Positions 51,984-55,920 of a stretch of 55,920 nucleotides of DNA are shown piece by piece; the stretch's first letter is position 1, and each line of letters opens with the position of its first letter. The stretch comes from Collinsella sp. GTDB taxonomy: Bacteria > Actinomycetota > Coriobacteriia > Coriobacteriales > Coriobacteriaceae. The position numbers and the translations under genes are program-made. Location of the stretch: the NCBI GenBank assembly GCA_018368345.1, contig JAGZEK010000013.1:1-55920 (forward strand), written 5' to 3'. The notes below the pieces were generated by a model that was given only the letters and a program-made list of their open reading frames with translations, did not search any database and had not been told where the DNA came from.

Positions 51984-52886
51984 TCAATACTCCGAATCAA
52001 ACGACATGTCGCCCGAACCGACCTCAAAACGATACGTGGCAGACTTGTCACCGTTATCGAATTCAAGATTCAAAATGGTCTCGCCGTCGTAGCCAAGCGG
52101 AAGGAAATCGCTCTCGAAGTCGCCGCTGCCCAAGGTGAGGCTCGCCTTAAAGCCCGTCGAGTTCGGAACCGTCATCTCCACATCGCCCGAGCCCACACTC
52201 ACGTCCATCGACTTCGTGGGGGCCGGGTAAAGCTCGAACGTCACATCGCCCGAACCGACCTCGGCATTCAGGGTATCGGTCACGGTGCCCGTAAACTCAA
52301 CGTCTCCCGAGTCCAGAGTCAGGTTGAGGTCATGACACGCAATGCCCGCGACCGTCAGATCACCCGATCCTACATTCGCTGTAATGCCCACCATGTTATC
52401 GGCAACTTTGCGCGGCAGTTCGACGGTAACCGTGCGGTCAATGGCTCGCTCGTCATCGCAATCGAACTGGCGAAGCTTGAGCGTAGAACCCTTAACCTCG
52501 GCCAGATTCTGGGTTGCCGCATCGAAAGCAGCTACTCCTTTTGCGACGCGGCCACTCTCGATGACACGTACCGGCCCGTCGGAAACGCATTTGATCTCAA
52601 CCGCACCCGACGTCACATCCAAGTCAAGGGATGTGAACGCGTCGGCATCAAACGTTTCCTTCGAAAGCTGTTGAGGCCGAGCGGAATAGTTACCGCTATT
52701 CAAGGAATCGTCCTCGTCAAACGCATCGCCCATACCAGACAAGCCGGATACAACATCGTCGAAATCCCACGGTCCATCAAAATGAATCAAAGTCCACGAA
52801 GTGCCGAAGACAAGTCCGATGATAAGCACAAACGCTCCGATGCCAATACCCAGGCGTACCTTGGATTCATGCGAAAGCTTCATCAT
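51984..52886 (-). CDS. DUF4097 family membrane-anchored beta-repeat protein
   Basis: 300 residues. One membrane helix near the start (LGIGIGAFVLIIGLVFGTSW) is followed by an outer beta-solenoid-like domain with repeated GSGD turns (NVGSGDLTV, EVGSGDVTF, SVGSGDVEM, TLGSGDFES and VGSGDMSF), the DUF4097 hallmark. Such proteins are associated with envelope stress regulators. The start overlaps the regulator stop by four bases, so the two are one operon. Function unknown. A second, truncated DUF4097-type gene occurs at 14675-14938. Confidence 0.9.
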   Translation of the reverse strand: MMKLSHESKVRLGIGIGAFVLIIGLVFGTSWTLIHFDGPWDFDDVVSGLSGMGDAFDEDDSLNSGNYSARPQQLSKETFDADAFTSLDLDVTSGAVEIKCVSDGPVRVIESGRVAKGVAAFDAATQNLAEVKGSTLKLRQFDCDDERAIDRTVTVELPRKVADNMVGITANVGSGDLTVAGIACHDLNLTLDSGDVEFTGTVTDTLNAEVGSGDVTFELYPAPTKSMDVSVGSGDVEMTVPNSTGFKASLTLGSGDFESDFLPLGYDGETILNLEFDNGDKSATYRFEVGSGDMSFDSEY

Positions 52887-53605
52887 TCGTCACCCTCTTT
52901 GGCACATGGCTCAGCGGTGGCCGCGGTAGCCACGTCAGCATCAGGTTCCGCAGAAGCATCCTTCCCCTGGGCCTCGACCGCCACCGACGCCGAACCAACC
53001 TGAATATCACCGCGCGCCCAATCGCCATCGAGTGCACGCGCCACCCAGTGATAGATGGGGATCGTAAAGAAGATCAGCGCGGCAAAGGGGCCGGCACCAA
53101 ACAGGAACATCAGCAAAAAGAACAGCAGCCAGCACACGGCCCAATACGGGAACGACTGGAACGGGCCCTTCACCGGAGTCGAGCCAACTGCGCCGCCACT
53201 CGTCACCTGCGCCGTAGCGGCATTGGCGGCCTGTGCACTCCAGCTTGCCGCCTGCGCCGCCTTGGCCGCGGCATCACTTGCCTGCGTTGCCGCCTCGGTA
53301 GCGCGCGCCGCCGCCTCATGGGTGCGAGCACGCTCTGCCGCCTCGGCCTCGCGCTGACGGGCGCGGTCCTCGTTCTCAAACTCGATATCGTCCTCGATCT
53401 CATCGCTCGGGTTGAGCAGCTCGTCCAGGCTCACGCCATAGAGTTTGGCGAGCGAGATTAGGTTCTCGGTATCGGGCGAGCTCTCCGCGCGTTCCCATTT
53501 ACTGACCGCCTGGCGCGACAGCCCTAACTTTCGCGCCAGCCCTTCTTGGCTAAAACCCTTGCTGCGACGAAGGTCGGCGAGCCGCTGCGCAGTTTCTACA
53601 TTCAT
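52883..53605 (-). CDS. XRE family regulator with C-terminal membrane region
   Basis: 240 residues. The first 65 are a Cro/C1-type helix-turn-helix (RLADLRRSKGFSQEGLARKL, then GLSRQAVSKWERAESSPDTE). A long Glu/Arg/Ala-rich coiled-coil-like linker (about 75-140) leads to two membrane segments (YWAVCWLLFFLLMFLFGAG and FAALIFFTIPIYHWVA) and an acidic tail. A DNA-binding domain tied to the membrane suggests it senses the envelope. The ATG at 53603-53605 has AGGAGG four bases away; the frame is open to 53854. It is co-transcribed with DUF4097. Confidence 0.88.
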   Translation of the reverse strand: MNVETAQRLADLRRSKGFSQEGLARKLGLSRQAVSKWERAESSPDTENLISLAKLYGVSLDELLNPSDEIEDDIEFENEDRARQREAEAAERARTHEAAARATEAATQASDAAAKAAQAASWSAQAANAATAQVTSGGAVGSTPVKGPFQSFPYWAVCWLLFFLLMFLFGAGPFAALIFFTIPIYHWVARALDGDWARGDIQVGSASVAVEAQGKDASAEPDADVATAATAEPCAKEGDE

Positions 53606-53723
53606 GGTTCCTCCTATGTGATGCCAGCCGTGCCGCCGGACCGTTTTTGTTCTTAAGGCGCCTTGCACAGTTAAAAATCTATCCGCCACCGCCAAAAGCA
53701 TGCCACCTATTCTAGTGAGATTT

Positions 53724-53752
53724 TTGACAACCGGCGGTTGCGGGTGCATATG
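53724..53752 (+). promoter_or_regulatory. Possible promoter of the methyltransferase gene
   Basis: TTGACA (53724-53729), a 17-base spacer and CATATG (53747-53752). The -10 is poor (3 of 6). TAGTAT at about 53821 is an alternative closer to the gene. The intergenic stretch 53606-53872 is shared with the divergent XRE gene. Confidence 0.3.
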
Positions 53753-53872
53753 AGCTGCGGAAATGTGTCCAAACAAAGCAATGACCCGTAGCTTGGTTGT
53801 CCCCGTTGCAGCGTTAACGGTAGTATGGTCGTACTGTTTATTCCGCACCGCCAACGGAGGGAGTTCCGCGCC

Positions 53873-54745
53873 GTGAACCGCGATTTCGCCTCATCGCTCA
53901 TCCAGCTCAACAATACGTTCTATCGCGAACACTCCGCCTCCTTTTCCGATACGCGCCAGGCCCCGTGGCCCGGCTGGGTGCGCACCATGGATATCGCGCT
54001 CGGGCAGCTCGACGTCGCCACGATCGAGCATCCCGTCCGCGTCTTCGATCTTGCCTGCGGCAATATGCGGTTCGAGAACTTTGCCGCCGGCGGCGCACTT
54101 GCCGCCAAGGGCGTCGACGGAGCAAACCCCTCGGCAGATGCCAGCTGTCCGTTTGAGTTCTATGGTGTTGACTCGTGTCAGGATTTGGCTATCGATGCGC
54201 ACGGTCACGCCCTGCGCATTCCCAACCTGCACTTCCAGGAACTCGACGTACTCGATGCCCTCATGAAGCTCAACCCCGCCGAGACACCCGACGTGCTTTT
54301 CGACGCCCCGCTCGCCGACATCTCGGTCTGCTTTGGCTTTATGCACCACGTGCCGTCATGCGAGTACCGCGTACGCGTGCTCGACGCCCTGGTGCGCCAG
54401 ACGCGCCCAGGCGGCATCATCGCCATCAGCTTTTGGGAGTTTATGAACGACGAGCGCATGGCGCGCAAGGCCGTTCGCGCCGAAGCCCGCGCCGAGCTCA
54501 CCCCGCCGTTTGAAAGTTACGATTCCGCGCAGTTTGAAGCCGGCGACCACCTCATTGGCTGGCAAAACGACCGCCACGCCTACCGCTATTGCCATCACTT
54601 TGACGATCAGCAGATCACCGACCTGGTGCGCGGCGTGCGCACATTCTACAAGAGCGGCGAGGTCCCCGTGCGCGAGCTTGAGCGCTTCCATGCCGACGGT
54701 CGCAGCGGCGAGCTCAACCGTTACGTGATTCTCAAGCGCCTGTAG
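53873..54745 (+). CDS. Class I SAM-dependent methyltransferase
   Basis: 290 residues. The SAM-binding motif I is VRVFDLACGNMRFENFA, motif II is FYGVDSCQDLAI, and the later segment DISVCFGFMHHVPSCEYRV includes the motif IV region; PGGIIAISFWEFM follows. No zinc motif or membrane segment. Substrate unknown. The start is taken as GTG at 53873, because the frame has no ribosome binding site further upstream and GGAG lies at suitable distance. Confidence 0.85.
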   Translation: MNRDFASSLIQLNNTFYREHSASFSDTRQAPWPGWVRTMDIALGQLDVATIEHPVRVFDLACGNMRFENFAAGGALAAKGVDGANPSADASCPFEFYGVDSCQDLAIDAHGHALRIPNLHFQELDVLDALMKLNPAETPDVLFDAPLADISVCFGFMHHVPSCEYRVRVLDALVRQTRPGGIIAISFWEFMNDERMARKAVRAEARAELTPPFESYDSAQFEAGDHLIGWQNDRHAYRYCHHFDDQQITDLVRGVRTFYKSGEVPVRELERFHADGRSGELNRYVILKRL

Positions 54746-54863
54746 GCATCGGCGACTTGCCGCCGAGCCGCACCGCAACTTTCGGGCAAGCTATGCCCCA
54801 CCCTTTTCAACCCATTGATGGAACGTGCTGCCATGCGTTCCATACTCATGATCAAGGAGCCTC

Positions 54864-55703
54864 ATGGGAGCCATCCACGTTCGCACGCCTAAGAACTTTG
54901 TGCTCGAAGAGCGCCTGGAACGCTACGCCGATGCCATCGAGACGAGCCCCGAGAGCTATACCGGACATTGGCGTGAAGCATGTACGCCGGCTGGTGGCAA
55001 GCCCTTCGCCCGCCTTCACCTGGATCTGGGCAGCGGCAAAGGCACCTATCTGGTTGAGCGAGCCCACTGCGAACCCGACACTCTCTTTATCGGCATGGAC
55101 CAGGAGCCCATCTGCATTGCCTATGCCGCCCAGAAGATTTGCGAGCAGGAGCTGCCCAATGCGCTTGTGCTGCCCCGAGGCGCCGCATCGCTGCCGCGGC
55201 TGTTTGCCGCAGGCGAGCTCGACGCCATCACCATCAACTTTCCCACGCCGCAGCCCAAGGCCAAGTACGCCAAAAAACGACTCGTCCATGTCGACCATCT
55301 GATGCTCTACCGCCCGCTCTTTTCAGCCGGCGCCACCGTCACACTGCGAACCGACAGTAAGCCATTGCGCGACTACGCCCTGGGGCAGTTTGCCACGGCC
55401 GGCTACGACACGCTTTGGGTAAGCGACGACGTCCGCCGCGACCATCCCGAGCATCCCGAGACCGAATACGAATGCCGCACGCGCGAGATGGGTGCCGTCG
55501 TCTATGGCATTTGCGCCACACCCGGCGCGCAGCCCAGCAATGAACAGCTCGCGGCGGGCCGCGCGCAGGAGCAAAGCCTTGCCTGCTACCTGCCCGAAAA
55601 CCTCGATGAGCTCACCTATGTACCTCTGGGCATGGAAGAGGCCGTCGAGAACTTTAGAAACCGCGCCCGCAAAGGCAAAAAGCGCCTTCCGCAGGAGTCA
55701 TAG
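54864..55703 (+). CDS. trmB: tRNA (guanine-N7)-methyltransferase TrmB
   Basis: Makes 7-methylguanosine at position 46 of tRNA using SAM. 279 residues. Signatures: LHLDLGSGKGTYLVER (SAM site), FIGMDQEPICIAYAAQK, and the family stretch ITINFPTPQPKAKYAKKRLV, where the usual Asp-Pro-Trp-Pro-Lys is changed to TPQPK. That variation is unusual; whether activity is kept is unknown. The C-terminal 80 residues include TEYECRTREMG. AAGGAG lies six bases before the ATG. It follows the methyltransferase gene by about 120 bases. Confidence 0.9.
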   Translation: MGAIHVRTPKNFVLEERLERYADAIETSPESYTGHWREACTPAGGKPFARLHLDLGSGKGTYLVERAHCEPDTLFIGMDQEPICIAYAAQKICEQELPNALVLPRGAASLPRLFAAGELDAITINFPTPQPKAKYAKKRLVHVDHLMLYRPLFSAGATVTLRTDSKPLRDYALGQFATAGYDTLWVSDDVRRDHPEHPETEYECRTREMGAVVYGICATPGAQPSNEQLAAGRAQEQSLACYLPENLDELTYVPLGMEEAVENFRNRARKGKKRLPQES

Positions 55704-55845
55704 GGGCTTTTGACAGTCACGTCGCCAGCGAGCAAGCGCAAATAGGCACCGACGAACGACCCTCAAGCCTAAGTGAGTAGACTTTTTAGCAATAGCCAAG
55801 CACAACCCGCATAGGAACAAGTAAAACCGACGCTCCTATAAGTTG

Positions 55846-55920
55846 TCAAGAGGCAGTTTGCGGGAGCGCTCTCTCCAATTCGCACAGGAGCTCGTAATAC
55901 CTCCTCTCCAGTTTCGTCGA
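55846..55920 (-). CDS. C-terminal fragment of an unidentified ORF at the window edge
   Basis: The minus strand is open from the right edge to a TGA at 55846-55848, giving 24 residues (STKLERRYYELLCELERALP and four more). The strong Leu/Glu/Arg helix looks coding, perhaps the end of a transposase or regulator, but the family cannot be told from this much. The 140 bases between trmB and this fragment contain nothing I can identify. Confidence 0.3.
   Translation of the reverse strand, partial: STKLERRYYELLCELERALPQTAS

Noticed and set aside
1..55920. CRISPR array
   Set aside because: No set of regularly spaced direct repeats was found; repeats present are palindromic or single duplications.

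Overview
The window looks like a chromosomal segment of a Coriobacteriia gut actinobacterium, most probably Collinsella or a close relative. The reasons are high GC, GC-rich third codon positions, Gram-positive lipoproteins with strong GGAGG-type ribosome binding sites, a single-chain 1248-residue PurL, a lactate dehydrogenase joined to a ferredoxin-type EtfA, and many small palindromic intergenic repeats. This assignment comes from protein character and gene content, not from a database search. No rRNA gene or CRISPR array is present; there is one tRNA.

Layout. 1-2.2 kb: a non-coding edge that may be an rRNA-operon leader, then infC-rpmI-rplT (minus; infC apparently starts at AUA), then tRNA-Leu(CAA) with a duplicated 3' end that looks like a vestigial integration site. 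2.2-11.5 kb (minus): a transglutaminase-like protein, class II aldolase (fba), an MBL-fold hydrolase, bifunctional Rel, and a RecJ exonuclease fused to a RecQ-like helicase. 11.6-15.1 kb: a BASS-family transporter, CutC, and a PadR/DUF1700/truncated-DUF4097 cassette lying between two 56-bp copies of one palindromic repeat. 15.3-21.6 kb (minus): a complete branched-chain amino acid type ABC importer (livF, G, M, H) with two paralogous binding lipoproteins. 21.8-30.8 kb: hom, a BaiA-like short-chain dehydrogenase, a CPA2 antiporter, purL and an EamA transporter. 30.9-34.5 kb (minus): a membrane diguanylate cyclase, a KdgT permease and azlCD. 34.5-39.0 kb: an HD phosphohydrolase, then a D-lactate dehydrogenase-type flavoprotein with etfB and etfA, resembling electron-confurcating lactate dehydrogenase. 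39.3-42.6 kb: five uncharacterised small, membrane or exported proteins. 42.6-43.4 kb: a DUF554 membrane protein. 43.4-49.1 kb: TerB-domain protein, ATPase and Lhr-like helicase, matching the Shango anti-phage system. 49.1-55.7 kb: a spermidine-synthase-like gene broken by an in-frame TGA, Elp3, a DUF4097/XRE envelope-stress-like pair, a SAM methyltransferase and TrmB. The right edge cuts an unidentified minus-strand ORF.

How the genes work together. The operons with the clearest joint function are translation initiation and ribosome assembly (infC-rpmI-rplT), stringent response with DNA repair (recJQ-rel), amino acid uptake and export (liv, azlCD), lactate oxidation coupled to electron bifurcation (ldh-etfB-etfA), and phage defence (sngABC). 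The most interesting parts are the Shango locus, the lactate/Etf complex, the RecJ-RecQ fusion, the AUA start of infC, the repeat-bracketed PadR cassette and the uncharacterised secreted-protein cluster.
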